Notes: generated from the sequence alone by a model not told the origin. A DNA stretch of 64,000 nucleotides from JAQBQZ01 sp964554765 (GCA_964554765.1 CAZKPS010000002.1:1-64000), one strand, 5' to 3'; shown: positions 40,656 through 49,597, counted from the stretch's first letter. A program made the numbers and translations.

Positions 40656-40683
40656 AGTATACACCCCTAAAAGATGATGCAAA
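40656..40683 (-). promoter_or_regulatory. Promoter of the candidate ncRNA
   Basis: Minus-strand TTTGCA, 16-bp spacer, TATACT, placing the start at the first base of the terminal pairing arm (40649). Confidence 0.7.
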
Positions 40684-40786
40684 TAAAAAAACTGTGCATA
40701 AAATTTTAGAGAATGTTTTTGATTTTTTTGCAAATGTATTCTGTAGAAATCATTATTTTTATACATAAACTTCTGGAAAATGATTC

Positions 40787-40926
40787 ATCCGCACACTAAC
40801 ATTGTCATCGCTTCATTGTGTTTAGATAAATAATTTGAACTTTATTCTCAAAATAAAAATACCTCGGTAAATTTGTCACTGAAGTAAATAAGCGGGGAAA
40901 CACAATGACAATGTTAGTGTGCGGAT
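40787..40926. repeat. 140-bp element with 22-bp terminal inverted repeats
   Basis: Perfect 22-bp arms (40787-40808 and 40905-40926, beginning ATCCGCACACTAACATTGTC) and a second pair ATTGTGTTT/AAACACAAT just inside. The interior of about 75 bases is AT-rich and non-coding. It looks like a miniature inverted-repeat element or a long hairpin; no target duplication is obvious. Together with the ncRNA unit it fills the 620-base gene-free gap 40401-41021. Confidence 0.7.
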
Positions 40927-40932
40927 AAAAAC

Positions 40933-40960
40933 AAAACCCTCCGCTTGCGCGGAGGGTTTT
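40933..40960 (-). terminator. Terminator of the S-layer-like gene
   Basis: AAAACCCTCCGC/GCGGAGGGTTTT with loop TTGC, about 60 bases after the stop. Confidence 0.9.
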
Positions 40961-41021
40961 GCAACCTTAGCTCACCTATCCGATTGCTCGATTAGATTTT
41001 GCTAAACGATTTTCACTGTTA

Positions 41022-42806
41022 CTAGTTCGCTGAAAGTGAAGGTGTAACTGTGAGAGGATCGAGGTTGAAGCTGATGCTTGAACCTGTTGGTGATCCTGCT
41101 GATGTACCAAAGTTAATTGATGTAACCTTGAATACTCGGATACCTGCAGTTCCATTAGTGTTATCCAATGAACCTGAGTAAGTGAGTGTTCGTGATGAAC
41201 CAGCTGGGATTACGTAAGCACCTGATGAAGGAGCTGTTCCTGTATCAGCAGCAAATGTACTTGGGTTAGAAGTAACATATGTAAGTGTTGATGATGCAGT
41301 TGCAGGTGATCCTACTGAACCAGATGTAGATGTTGCAAGAGCAACTCCAGGAACCTTACTGATGTAAACATCTGAGTTACCAGTGTTTGTAGCAGTAAAT
41401 GTGAATGTAACAGAAGCACCTATAGTGTTTCCATTAGCTCCACCAGTTGTAAGAGAGTAACTTGCTGACATTGCACCTACAGAGATACCTGAAGTCTGAA
41501 GCTGAACATCGTTTGAAGTAACGTTAGATGCGTTTGAGAGAGTAACTGTGTTGTAGTTAGTATCTACTCCTACGATAGTTGACTTAACCAATGTTGTTGA
41601 AGCTGAAACTCCAGTTACGTTCTGAAGAACATCAGCAATAACTTTAACATCTTTCCATGCATCCTGTGTAAGGTTGATTGTCAAGTTAGAGAATGTTGTT
41701 CCTCCAGCTGCAAGACTGTTAGCACCATAAGTAGTTGAGCCGTCAACCAATCGTACGTTTTGGAAGATTGTGTTTGTAGCGGCACCAGTACTGTTGTTGA
41801 TGTTGATACTGAAGCTGTTGATTGTTGCGTTCTGGTTCTGTGCTTTCAATGAGAAAGTACCGAGTACAACGTCGTTAGTTGTTGTGTTTACAGAAGTAGT
41901 AACAATTCTTCGATCAGGAGTGTTTGGACTGATTCTTGTGTAAAGATCAGCTGTTGATCCTGATGTTGAGAGAGTAACAGTGTTTGATGAAAGACCACCG
42001 AGTGAATCAGTGTATCCCTTTCCATTTACAGTTCGGATTGAACCTGATGGAAGACTAACTGTTACAGTCTGACCTGTGATCTTATCTGAAGCAGCAAGAA
42101 CTGATGCTGAAACAACGAGGATAGGATCAGTAGCAGGAGTAACAGCGTAGTTAACGTTATCAAATCGAACAAGGTAGTCAGATCCAACAGTAACTTCTGT
42201 TGCATCAGCTGAACTTGAAAGACTCTTAGTTGCGATAACATTTCCGTTTGAATCTCGAAGTGATAGCTTAGAGAAAACGAGCCATGGTCGCTCACTGAAG
42301 TGAATATCAAATCGGTTAACTGAAACATTACCTGATGTAGCCTTAAGCTTTACAGCGTAGATGTCTTTTGTTTCACCTTTCTTGATAGTCTGTGAAGATG
42401 TTACGTATGGAGAGTAACTAACTGTTACTGAACCATCTGAACCATCCATTGATGTTGAACCAGTTGAAACTGAACCTGTTGATCCAGTTGAACCTGTCAT
42501 TGAACCAGCATCTACTGCAGCCAACTTAGCTTGTGTAAGTGGACCAAAGTATCCAGCTGTAGGAGTAATTCCGTTAGCTGTCTGGAATGCTGCAACTGCA
42601 GCCTTAGTAAGAACTCCGAAGTAACCTGTTGGTGCTACCGCGAGGTAACCCTTTGCATTAAGCCAAGTCTGAAGTGCAGTAACATCGTCACCACGACTTC
42701 CAACTGTAAGACTTCTAGTGAACGTTGCTGCTGAAGCTGAAGTTGCTACTGCAACTACTGCAACTGCTGCTACGATACCAGCGATTGTTTTTGTGAATTT
42801 ATTCAT
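41022..42806 (-). CDS. Secreted S-layer-like protein with peptidoglycan-binding domain
   Basis: 594 residues. Signal peptide (IAGIVAAVAVVAVATSASA) then a PG_binding_1 domain (about 30-95: GSRGDDVTALQTWLNAKGYL, GYFGVLTKAAVAAFQ), a Gly/Ser/Thr linker, and a long beta-rich Thr/Ser/Val region with repeated Ig-like character. Cys is absent. The size, composition and unusually long structured leader fit an abundant surface (S-layer) protein that anchors to the wall; this is inference. No SD is present at the start. Confidence 0.85.
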   Translation of the reverse strand: MNKFTKTIAGIVAAVAVVAVATSASAATFTRSLTVGSRGDDVTALQTWLNAKGYLAVAPTGYFGVLTKAAVAAFQTANGITPTAGYFGPLTQAKLAAVDAGSMTGSTGSTGSVSTGSTSMDGSDGSVTVSYSPYVTSSQTIKKGETKDIYAVKLKATSGNVSVNRFDIHFSERPWLVFSKLSLRDSNGNVIATKSLSSSADATEVTVGSDYLVRFDNVNYAVTPATDPILVVSASVLAASDKITGQTVTVSLPSGSIRTVNGKGYTDSLGGLSSNTVTLSTSGSTADLYTRISPNTPDRRIVTTSVNTTTNDVVLGTFSLKAQNQNATINSFSININNSTGAATNTIFQNVRLVDGSTTYGANSLAAGGTTFSNLTINLTQDAWKDVKVIADVLQNVTGVSASTTLVKSTIVGVDTNYNTVTLSNASNVTSNDVQLQTSGISVGAMSASYSLTTGGANGNTIGASVTFTFTATNTGNSDVYISKVPGVALATSTSGSVGSPATASSTLTYVTSNPSTFAADTGTAPSSGAYVIPAGSSRTLTYSGSLDNTNGTAGIRVFKVTSINFGTSAGSPTGSSISFNLDPLTVTPSLSAN

Positions 42807-43222
42807 AATTAAATTAATTTACTTGATAGTGACTTCTACTAATTAATAAAAGTTAATAATGTTGAAGTCAAAATCTTTCTTAATAAAGACTTAAGTAGAG
42901 ACCGTGTTCGACTGTCTCTCCAAAAATCCAAGAACCCTGTAACTCCTTTGGCTCGACCTAAGGATTGTTCTAGGGATGATCTCGTCTTTCGACTTGATCA
43001 TTTTTTTAACACTATTTTTCTGCTACCAAATGCAAAAATAAATTTGCATTTTGTATCAGAAAATAGGTGGCGAATTTTGGTCTGAATTTCTATCAATACT
43101 TTCGTAGAAGAAAAATTCTGTGTGTCTGAATTATTAAGTTGTCAAAGGGCTTTTCGTAACAAATGACTGTATCTTGAATACCTGAATTTTGTTACGAGAA
43201 ACGAAAGCGGTTGTCCGCCTTC
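42807..43222 (-). promoter_or_regulatory. Long structured 5' leader of the S-layer-like gene
   Basis: About 416 nt between the predicted transcription start and the ATG, without a gene. Hairpins include TCGTAACAAA/TTTGTTACGA (43154-43197) and a long imperfect stem at 43014-43065 with ATGCAAA/TTTGCAT at its centre. Long stable leaders are known for S-layer mRNAs in other bacteria. Confidence 0.6.
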
Positions 43223-43228
43223 TCAATC

Positions 43229-43256
43229 ATTATAGCAAACACAAGAGTATTTGCAG
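43229..43256 (-). promoter_or_regulatory. Promoter of the S-layer-like gene
   Basis: Extended -10 TGCTATAAT (TATAAT at 43229-43234) with CTGCAA 16 bases upstream on the minus strand. Confidence 0.6.
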
Positions 43257-43353
43257 AATCTGGTGTGGATAAGTGGGTAAAATACCCTTTATTTATACCA
43301 ATCACCAGAGCCAAAATTATAGCAGATTAGGGGCCAAAAAGCAAGGTAACAAG

Positions 43354-43492
43354 ACAAGTCAAAAATGAGAAGTCAAAGGTCAAAAATTTAACTTAAAATT
43401 CAAAACTCTAAGGACAGGGTCCGTAAAGCGGACCCTGTCCTTACTCCATACTTACTAGTTTAAATTTTGACTTTTACCTTTTGAGCTCTGAC
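43354..43492. repeat. AT-rich short-word inverted repeat flanking a terminator
   Basis: AGTCAAAAATGAGAAGTCAA.. on the left and TTAAATTTTGACTTTTACC.. on the right are imperfect inverted copies of one another, enclosing the strong terminator hairpin at 43410-43442. Confidence 0.75.
43410..43442 (-). terminator. Terminator of the 262-aa gene
   Basis: AAGGACAGGGTCCG/CGGACCCTGTCCTT, 14-bp perfect stem, loop TAAAG. Confidence 0.8.
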
Positions 43493-44281
43493 TTACTTCA
43501 GCGAATATGTACTCCATCTTCTCTCCCCTGTCTTTTTGAGTGTCCCGTCTTCAACCATCGCTATAAGTTCTCTTTGGATTGTCTTCTCACTACAGTCTTT
43601 CACTTTGTCAGTAATATCTTTGATAGAAACCTGTGCTCCATTCTTGTCTTTTATTATTGAAAGAATCTGATCTCGTCTCTGTCCTTTATTTTCTGAACCT
43701 ACACTTTTTGTTTCTACTTTTTCAACCACTTTTCTTGACTCAGTACTTACAGGTGCGTTCTGTGGTTTTTTATAAAAGTCATAATTACTTACTTGTCCTT
43801 TATGTCCTTTAGAATAGTCTACCTGTGTCGGTGCTGGAGATACAGGTGCCATAGTAAATACTTCTGGCTTTGGAATATCAAAAAATGATGGCACCAACTG
43901 GGGTGAATAGAACCCTTCTTTTGCTCTCTCCCTCATATCAGAAATCAGTCTTCGAATCTCACTCTGGAGGAGTGCTGAATTCATCTCGGACACAACCTTG
44001 GCGAAGGCAGCGAGATCAAGAAAAGCTTCGAGCTCGAGAAGTGTCTTTTCGAGGTTATTAAAGACACTTTTTTCATCAAAAAAATTTCGGAGAGTTGCTA
44101 CCTCTGTGGCTGACTTTCGGAGTGTCCATTTAAGTGGTTCTGTGTCCTTGATGAGGTCGGTTATCACATAAACTGCGTATGAAATCTTGGATGCCTTTTT
44201 GAATACATAAAAGACAAACTTATCCCCTTGTGAGAGATAGTTCATAACTTCGAGCTCATTTTTATTATCCTTATTTTCCAT
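43493..44281 (-). CDS. Hypothetical protein with C-terminal winged helix
   Basis: 262 residues. Residues 1-130 are helical (a four-helix-like region with KFVFYVFKKASKISYAVYVI), the middle 131-200 is Pro/Ser/Lys-rich and probably disordered, and the C-terminal 60 form a DeoR-like winged helix (RRDQILSIIKDKNGAQVSIK DITDKV, then TIQRELIAMVEDGTLKKTG). Divergent from ftsK. The family occurs in Parcubacteria; function unknown. Confidence 0.7.
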   Translation of the reverse strand: MENKDNKNELEVMNYLSQGDKFVFYVFKKASKISYAVYVITDLIKDTEPLKWTLRKSATEVATLRNFFDEKSVFNNLEKTLLELEAFLDLAAFAKVVSEMNSALLQSEIRRLISDMRERAKEGFYSPQLVPSFFDIPKPEVFTMAPVSPAPTQVDYSKGHKGQVSNYDFYKKPQNAPVSTESRKVVEKVETKSVGSENKGQRRDQILSIIKDKNGAQVSIKDITDKVKDCSEKTIQRELIAMVEDGTLKKTGERRWSTYSLK

Positions 44282-44347
44282 ATGTCTTTTATAGTTTTTA
44301 ATAGTCCTTTACGAGTAACTTTATTGAGGACAATGATATAGAAGACA

Positions 44348-44520
44348 GAGCGAAAAGTCAAAAGTTAAAAGTCAGAAGCACAAGTAAAAATTCAAAACTC
44401 TGGAGCCATATCTCCTGCGGACATTTATCTGGACTTTTAAATTTTTACTTTTAATTTTGACTTTACCTTTTAAATTCTGAATTCAACTTATCTCATTTTT
44501 GAGTTTTGATTTCTAAGTTT
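44348..44520. repeat. AT-rich short-word inverted repeat upstream of ftsK
   Basis: AAAAGTCAAAAGTTAAAAGT, AAGTAAAAATTCAAAACTC on the left mirror TTTAAATTTTTACTTTTAAT and TTGACTTTACC on the right. It fills most of the ftsK upstream region before an extended -10 TGATATAAT at 44535-44542. Confidence 0.75.
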
Positions 44521-44576
44521 TGGCTTTGTTTCGTGATATAATTTAGAGACAAATTCAAATAAATTCAAAATAAAAA

Positions 44577-46817
44577 ATGGCAAAAAATATTAGCGATATG
44601 GAGCGTCAAAAGCGCGACAAAAATGGAGAGAGAACGAGGAGTAAAAAGTCGAGTGAGATAACTCAAAAGAAAGTGGTGAAAGACGAAACAATGCAGAGCA
44701 TTCTGTCGATTGTTTTTTTCTTGGTGGCGATACTTTTCATCCTCGCATCAGTCGGTAAAGCAGGACTTGTGGGAGTGAGTGTGTACGAATTTTTCTCAAA
44801 ACTTTTTGGCATCGGATACTTCCTCATCCCTCTCCTTTTTGCGATGTTGGGAATTTCATTTCTCAAAACTTTGGAGCAGAGATTTTCGATCACAAAAATC
44901 GTCTCGGGACTCGTATTCTTTTTCTCATCTTTAGGCATCATAGAGATCGCGAGCAAGACTTCGGGAGGAGTGATTGGAGAGATTATGGTCAAACCTTTGA
45001 TAGAACTTTTTGACGTGAATCTTTCTGTCATACTTCTCTTCGCACTCATTGTTATCTCACTTCTCGTCATCTTCGAGACACACCTCCAATCATCATGGAT
45101 ACTCTTCTGGAGACGAATGAAAAAGGAGGTAGAAGAGGATGAAGATGATACAAGTGACGTCGATGAAGCTGTCGAAAAAACTGTTGCAGTCGAAGAGAAA
45201 AAGCAGAAAGAAAAAGTGTCGACAGAGACGGAAGAACCAAAGACAAGTATTGGTGGAATTTTCGCCAAAAAAGAAAAGAAAGAAGACACGAGTGAATTCG
45301 ATCTCGGAGGACTTCGAGCACATACATTTAATAAGGCATATGTCCCCCCTCCTCTCTCACTTCTCGAAACCGACAAGGGTAAGCCAGGTGTAGGAGATGT
45401 TAAAGAAAAAGCAAACCTCATCAAACGAACTCTCCAGAACTTTGGCATCGATGTTGAGATGGATGAAATTACTATCGGACCGACTGTGTCTCGATATGCA
45501 ATGAAACCTGCAGAAGGAGTCCGACTTTCAAAAATTGTAAGCCTCCAGGACAACCTCGCACTCGCACTCGCAGCACCCACTATCCGAGTAGAAGCCCCTA
45601 TCCCAGGTAAATCACTTGTGGGTATCGAGGTGCCAAACTCATCAAAAACAGTTGTAGGACTTGGAACACTTTTGAACGAATCTGCGTACAAGAATTCTCC
45701 AAAACCACTCCTCTCTTCTATTGGTAAAAATGTCTCAGGTGATGCGATATTTTATGACCTCGCAAAGATGCCTCACCTCCTTATCGCTGGTACCACAGGA
45801 TCTGGTAAGTCAGTAACAGTACACGCACTCCTCACATCCCTCCTCTATCGAAACGGGCCAGATCTTCTCAAATTCATTATGGTGGATGCAAAACGAGTTG
45901 AACTCACACTCTATAACAAAATTCCTCACCTCCTCACCCCAGTAATCACAGATGCAAAGAAAACAATTCTCGCACTCAAATGGGCAGCCAAAGAAATGGA
46001 TAGACGATACGACACCCTCGAGCAATGTTCTGTGCGAGATATTAGTTCATACCACAAAAACATCTTGGAACCTGCATTAAAGAAAAACAAAGATGCTGAA
46101 GATCTCCCAGAGACAATGCCATATATAGTAGTTGTTATTGATGAGCTCGCGGACCTCATGCAGGCATTCCCTCGAGAACTCGAAGCATCTATCGTACGAC
46201 TCGCTCAGATGTCACGAGCTGTTGGTATCCACCTCATTCTCTCTACCCAGAGACCATCTGTAAATGTTATTACAGGTCTCATCAAGGCAAACATCCCTAC
46301 TCGTATCGCACTCAAAGTACAATCGCAGATTGATTCTCGAACAATTATCGACAAAGCTGGCGCAGAAAAACTCGTGGGACAAGGAGATATGCTCTTCTCT
46401 TCTCAGGACGCTCCAGAACCTGTCCGAATCCAGTCTCCATATATTTCTGAGACCGAGGTAAAGAACGTTGTGAAATATCTGATTGATAGCTACAAAGACG
46501 AAATCCCTCAAGGCGATCTAGGTCTTACAGGTGAAAAAGCAACAGAAGAAAAGAATCCAATCTTTGACTCTCAATTTGACGATGAACAATCAGGCGAGGA
46601 TGAAGATGAGCTCTATGAGGAAGCAAAGCAGATTGTTATTCAAGCAGGTAAAGCCTCAACATCATATATTCAACGAAAACTTCGTGTCGGATATGCAAGA
46701 GCAGCTAGACTTATGGATATTCTCGAAGAGAAAGGTGTCATAGGTCCTGCAGATGGATCAAAACCGAGAGAAGTTATCAGTGGTGAAGGGCGCGCTGAAG
46801 TGGAGGAAATGCTTTAA
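44577..46817 (+). CDS. ftsK: DNA translocase FtsK
   Basis: 746 residues. Basic N-terminus, four membrane spans (about 41-165), an acidic/basic linker (about 180-245), alpha and beta motor domains with Walker A AGTTGSGKS (404-412) and Walker B YIVVVIDELADLM, the ARIALKVQSQIDSRTI segment, and a C-terminal gamma winged helix (SYIQRKLRVGYARAARLMDI LEEKGV) that reads KOPS-like sites. It pumps chromosomal DNA through the division septum. A -10 TATAAT lies 35 bases before the ATG. Confidence 0.97.
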   Translation: MAKNISDMERQKRDKNGERTRSKKSSEITQKKVVKDETMQSILSIVFFLVAILFILASVGKAGLVGVSVYEFFSKLFGIGYFLIPLLFAMLGISFLKTLEQRFSITKIVSGLVFFFSSLGIIEIASKTSGGVIGEIMVKPLIELFDVNLSVILLFALIVISLLVIFETHLQSSWILFWRRMKKEVEEDEDDTSDVDEAVEKTVAVEEKKQKEKVSTETEEPKTSIGGIFAKKEKKEDTSEFDLGGLRAHTFNKAYVPPPLSLLETDKGKPGVGDVKEKANLIKRTLQNFGIDVEMDEITIGPTVSRYAMKPAEGVRLSKIVSLQDNLALALAAPTIRVEAPIPGKSLVGIEVPNSSKTVVGLGTLLNESAYKNSPKPLLSSIGKNVSGDAIFYDLAKMPHLLIAGTTGSGKSVTVHALLTSLLYRNGPDLLKFIMVDAKRVELTLYNKIPHLLTPVITDAKKTILALKWAAKEMDRRYDTLEQCSVRDISSYHKNILEPALKKNKDAEDLPETMPYIVVVIDELADLMQAFPRELEASIVRLAQMSRAVGIHLILSTQRPSVNVITGLIKANIPTRIALKVQSQIDSRTIIDKAGAEKLVGQGDMLFSSQDAPEPVRIQSPYISETEVKNVVKYLIDSYKDEIPQGDLGLTGEKATEEKNPIFDSQFDDEQSGEDEDELYEEAKQIVIQAGKASTSYIQRKLRVGYARAARLMDILEEKGVIGPADGSKPREVISGEGRAEVEEML

Positions 46818-46859
46818 AACAGTCAATAGTCAATAGTTTATAGTCCATAGAGAGAATTC

Positions 46860-47228
46860 ATGAAACGAAATCTACGAACAATTACAATCATCATATTCTT
46901 CCTCCTCTTCGTGCTCTATGCAGGATTTGAAACACTGAAACTCTTTTTAGGACCTTCACTTGTCATAAATAATCCAAAAAATCTCTCAACCATCACCGAA
47001 CCTGAGCTTACAGTAAGCGGACACGTGGAGCGCGTGTCATACATTACAATCAATGATAGGCAGATATTTGCGGATAAATCTGGATATTTTGAAGATAAAT
47101 TGCTCCTCCTACCCGGCTATAATATAATTGAAGTATCGGTCAGGGATAGGTTTGGTAAAGAAATAGATAAGACACTGAAGGTTTGGCTTGCCCCGTCACA
47201 AATTCAACAAAAAGATTTAAAGCGATAG
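46860..47228 (+). CDS. Membrane-anchored protein with Ig-like domain
   Basis: 122 residues: an N-terminal anchor (TITIIIFFLLFVLYAGF) and one extracytoplasmic beta-sandwich (INNPKNLSTITEPELTVSGH, DRQIFADKSGYFEDKLLL, GYNIIEVSVRDRFGKE) of the Glucodextranase_B/Big type. It lies between ftsK and recA, with a TCAATAGTCAATAGTTTATA repeat in the spacer. Probably an envelope protein; function unknown. Confidence 0.75.
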   Translation: MKRNLRTITIIIFFLLFVLYAGFETLKLFLGPSLVINNPKNLSTITEPELTVSGHVERVSYITINDRQIFADKSGYFEDKLLLLPGYNIIEVSVRDRFGKEIDKTLKVWLAPSQIQQKDLKR

Positions 47229-47509
47229 AACAGGAGTAAATAATTAAAATCAATAACCGAGATGAGGTATATGAAATAAAAATTTGTGTTGAGGTACGTA
47301 GAAGTAAAAAGTGAAAGTGAAAAAGTAACAACAGCAGTTGATACCCGAGAGAGTGAAAACAGCATCGACAACTGAAAAATAATCATTAACCCTAAAAAAT
47401 TTTATCAAAACCATTCATTATCAATAAATGATTAAAAATAATTAGCAAGATAAACGAAACCGAAATTAGATATTATTAAAATTTTACAGGGTAAATAAAT
47501 AAATTCATT
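47229..47509. other. Gene-free spacer upstream of recA
   Basis: 281 AT-rich bases. A weak inverted repeat CATTCATTATCAATAAATGA is present, but I see no GAAC-N4-GTTC SOS box and no clear promoter hexamers. Confidence 0.4.
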
Positions 47510-48601
47510 ATGAAAAAAAAAGAAAAGGTAGTAAAGGAAAGAGTGGTACCAGGTAGCAAGACTGCAATCGACGAAACAATCAAAGCCATCAAAACAAAAT
47601 TTGGTGAGGATGCGATCATGAAGCTCGGTGAGGCACCAAAAGTAAATATCGGTGTCATCCCTACTGGATCTATCGGTCTCGATGCTGCACTCGGTATTGG
47701 TGGACTCCCACGAGGGCGAATAGTTGAAATCTTTGGTCCAGAATCATCTGGTAAGACCACACTCACCCTCCATGTCATCGCAGAAGCTCAAAAAATGGGA
47801 GGTATTTGTGCATTTATCGATGCAGAGCACGCACTTGATCCTGAGTACGCAAAACGAATCGGAGTAAACACAAGTGAACTTCTCATCTCTCAACCTGATA
47901 CAGGAGAACAGGCGCTCGATATCGTAGAGTCACTCGTACGTACAGGCAAAATCGATGTGATTGTTGTCGACTCTGTGGCAGCACTCACCCCAAAAGATGA
48001 AATCGAAGGAGATATGGGTGCACATCACGTCGGTAAACAAGCACGCCTCATGGCACAAGCACTCCGAAAACTTACCGCAACCGTCTCTCGATCAAAGACT
48101 ATTATTATATTCATCAACCAGATTCGAATGCAGATTGGTGTGATGTTCGGTAATCCAGAGACAACTCCAGGAGGTAAAGCTCTCAAATTCTATACATCTG
48201 TACGACTCGATATTCGACGTATTGCACAGATTAAAAAAGGTGAAGAAATAATGGGAGGACGAACACGAGTAAAAGTAGTAAAGAACAAAGTAGGGGCACC
48301 ATTCAAACAAACAGAATTTGATCTTATGTATAATGAAGGTATCTCAAAAGAAGGTGAAATTATGGCCCTAGGAGAGAAGATGGGAATACTCACAAAAATG
48401 GGTAACTCATACAAATACACCCCTAAAAACGGCGAAGAAATCGCTCTAGGACGAGGATATGATGCAACACGACAGTTCTTGAAGGAGAACAAAAAGATTG
48501 CGGATGAAATCCTTGGTAAGATTCGAAAGTTTATGAATGAAGAGGGATTTGATGCTGTCCCTACCCCTAATGAATTGGTGGAGGAAAAGCCGGAGGAATA
48601 G
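47510..48601 (+). CDS. recA: Recombinase RecA
   Basis: 363 residues. N-terminal helix, Walker A GPESSGKT (76-83), Walker B VIVVDSVAAL, loop L1 with EGDMGAHHVGKQARLMAQAL, loop L2 with NQIRMQIGVMFGNPETTPGG, and a C-terminal domain with an acidic tail. It forms the ATP-dependent strand-exchange filament and triggers LexA cleavage. The start is the ATG before a Lys-rich N-terminus. A strong terminator follows. Confidence 0.98.
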   Translation: MKKKEKVVKERVVPGSKTAIDETIKAIKTKFGEDAIMKLGEAPKVNIGVIPTGSIGLDAALGIGGLPRGRIVEIFGPESSGKTTLTLHVIAEAQKMGGICAFIDAEHALDPEYAKRIGVNTSELLISQPDTGEQALDIVESLVRTGKIDVIVVDSVAALTPKDEIEGDMGAHHVGKQARLMAQALRKLTATVSRSKTIIIFINQIRMQIGVMFGNPETTPGGKALKFYTSVRLDIRRIAQIKKGEEIMGGRTRVKVVKNKVGAPFKQTEFDLMYNEGISKEGEIMALGEKMGILTKMGNSYKYTPKNGEEIALGRGYDATRQFLKENKKIADEILGKIRKFMNEEGFDAVPTPNELVEEKPEE

Positions 48602-48638
48602 CCGCTTCGCGAAAGTATTCAAGTAATCAAATCTTCAA

Positions 48639-48676
48639 AAAATCAGCACGGCGCCTAAAGGCGCCGTGCTGATTTT
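48639..48676. terminator. Bidirectional terminator between recA and efp
   Basis: Perfect 17-bp stem (48639-48655 with 48660-48676; core CACGGCGCC/GGCGCCGTG), loop TAAA, A/T runs on both sides. Beyond it, TTTTGACTTAAATTTTTGAC words of the dispersed repeat run up to the efp stop. Confidence 0.92.
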
Positions 48677-48719
48677 AATTTTGACTTAAATTTTTGACTT
48701 TTTGCTTTTGATTTTTGAC

Positions 48720-49280
48720 TTAGACTCGCTCTACATACTCCCCTGTCTCAGTATTCACTCTGATAACATCTCCTTCGTTTATAAACATCGGAGCGTTGAG
48801 AGTTGCACCAGTCTCAAGTGTGATAATTTTGTTACCACCTTTTGCTGTGTCCCCTTTTACTGCTGGCGGAGCATCAGTTACTTTGAGTTCTACTTTGATT
48901 GGCATATCGATTCCAAAAATATTTTCTTCAAACATTTTTGCATCGATAATTGAGTTTACTTTGATAAACTTCCGCGCTTCACCGAGCACATCTTCAGAGA
49001 GCTTGAATCGGTTCCCGGGATTTGTTGCATCACAGAACCACCATTCACCTTTATTTGTATAGAGGAACTTTACCTGCTTTGTCTCAATTTCTGCCTCTTC
49101 TGCTTTGTCTTGTGCACTAAATGAGTGTTCAATTACTCGCCCTGAGATGAGGTTTCGGAGCTTTGTCGCGTTTACCGGCTTTCGCATTTGCTTTCGAAAT
49201 ACGTGTGAAGACAATACTTCGTAAGGTTCATTATCGAAAATGATACATTTTCGTTCTTTAATTTCACTATATTCTAGCAT
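48720..49280 (-). CDS. efp: Elongation factor P
   Basis: 186 residues from MLEYSEIKERK; three beta-barrel domains (KOW-like first, OB second and third ending GEYVERV). EF-P relieves ribosome stalling at polyproline. An ungapped alignment with E. coli EF-P across NEPYEVL...TKLRNL puts Met where the modified Lys34 normally is: the tip PGKG is KQMR. Domain III motifs GATLNAPMFINEGDVIRVNT are normal. An earlier ATG (49304) adds MKLVNLIT; the later one matches the family start. Confidence 0.95.
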   Translation of the reverse strand: MLEYSEIKERKCIIFDNEPYEVLSSHVFRKQMRKPVNATKLRNLISGRVIEHSFSAQDKAEEAEIETKQVKFLYTNKGEWWFCDATNPGNRFKLSEDVLGEARKFIKVNSIIDAKMFEENIFGIDMPIKVELKVTDAPPAVKGDTAKGGNKIITLETGATLNAPMFINEGDVIRVNTETGEYVERV

Positions 49281-49384
49281 CGTAATTAAGTTAACAAGTT
49301 TCAAGTTAACAAGTTCTCAAGGAATTTCTTACTTGAATACTTGATACTTGGATATTTGAATAATTAAGATAATTGTACTGACAA
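49281..49384. repeat. CAAGTATTC-type inverted repeat between rpsR and efp
   Basis: AAGTTTCAAGTTAACAAGTTC pairs with TACTTGAATACTTGATACTT in an imperfect hairpin. Related words occur at 25.35, 29.9 and 53.1 kb. Confidence 0.6.
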
Positions 49385-49597
49385 TTATCGTGATACGTAT
49401 GGCATAAGAGCCATGAATCGAGCAAGTTTGATAGCGTTAGCAAGTTTTCGCTGGTTCTTTGCGCAGACACCAGTTTTCTTACTACCTTGGATTCGGCCGT
49501 GAGGATTGATAAATCTTTTGAGAATCTCAATATCCTTGTAGTCGATATGATTGATTTGATTTTGCTTAAAAAAGCACTGTTTTGAATTGACTGACAT
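49385..49597 (-). CDS. rpsR: Ribosomal protein bS18
   Basis: 70 residues, typical bS18: CFFKQNQINHIDYKDIEILK at the start, then RFINPHGRIQGSKKTGVCAK NQRKLANAIKLARFMALMPY near the end. It pairs with bS6 on the 30S platform. Third gene of the conserved rpsF-ssb-rpsR order, 38 bases after ssb. The spacer holds the TTTTTGATTT repeat words. Confidence 0.97.
   Translation of the reverse strand: MSVNSKQCFFKQNQINHIDYKDIEILKRFINPHGRIQGSKKTGVCAKNQRKLANAIKLARFMALMPYVSR

Noticed and set aside
40479..40766. 95-codon minus-strand frame in the 40.4-41.0 kb gap
   Set aside because: The same bases carry a promoter, a paired RNA structure and a terminator that would fall inside the frame; composition is not protein-like.
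44663..45691. Long open frame antisense to ftsK (342 codons)
   Set aside because: It lies wholly opposite the strongly conserved ftsK coding region and has low-complexity Ser/Thr-rich composition typical of a shadow frame.
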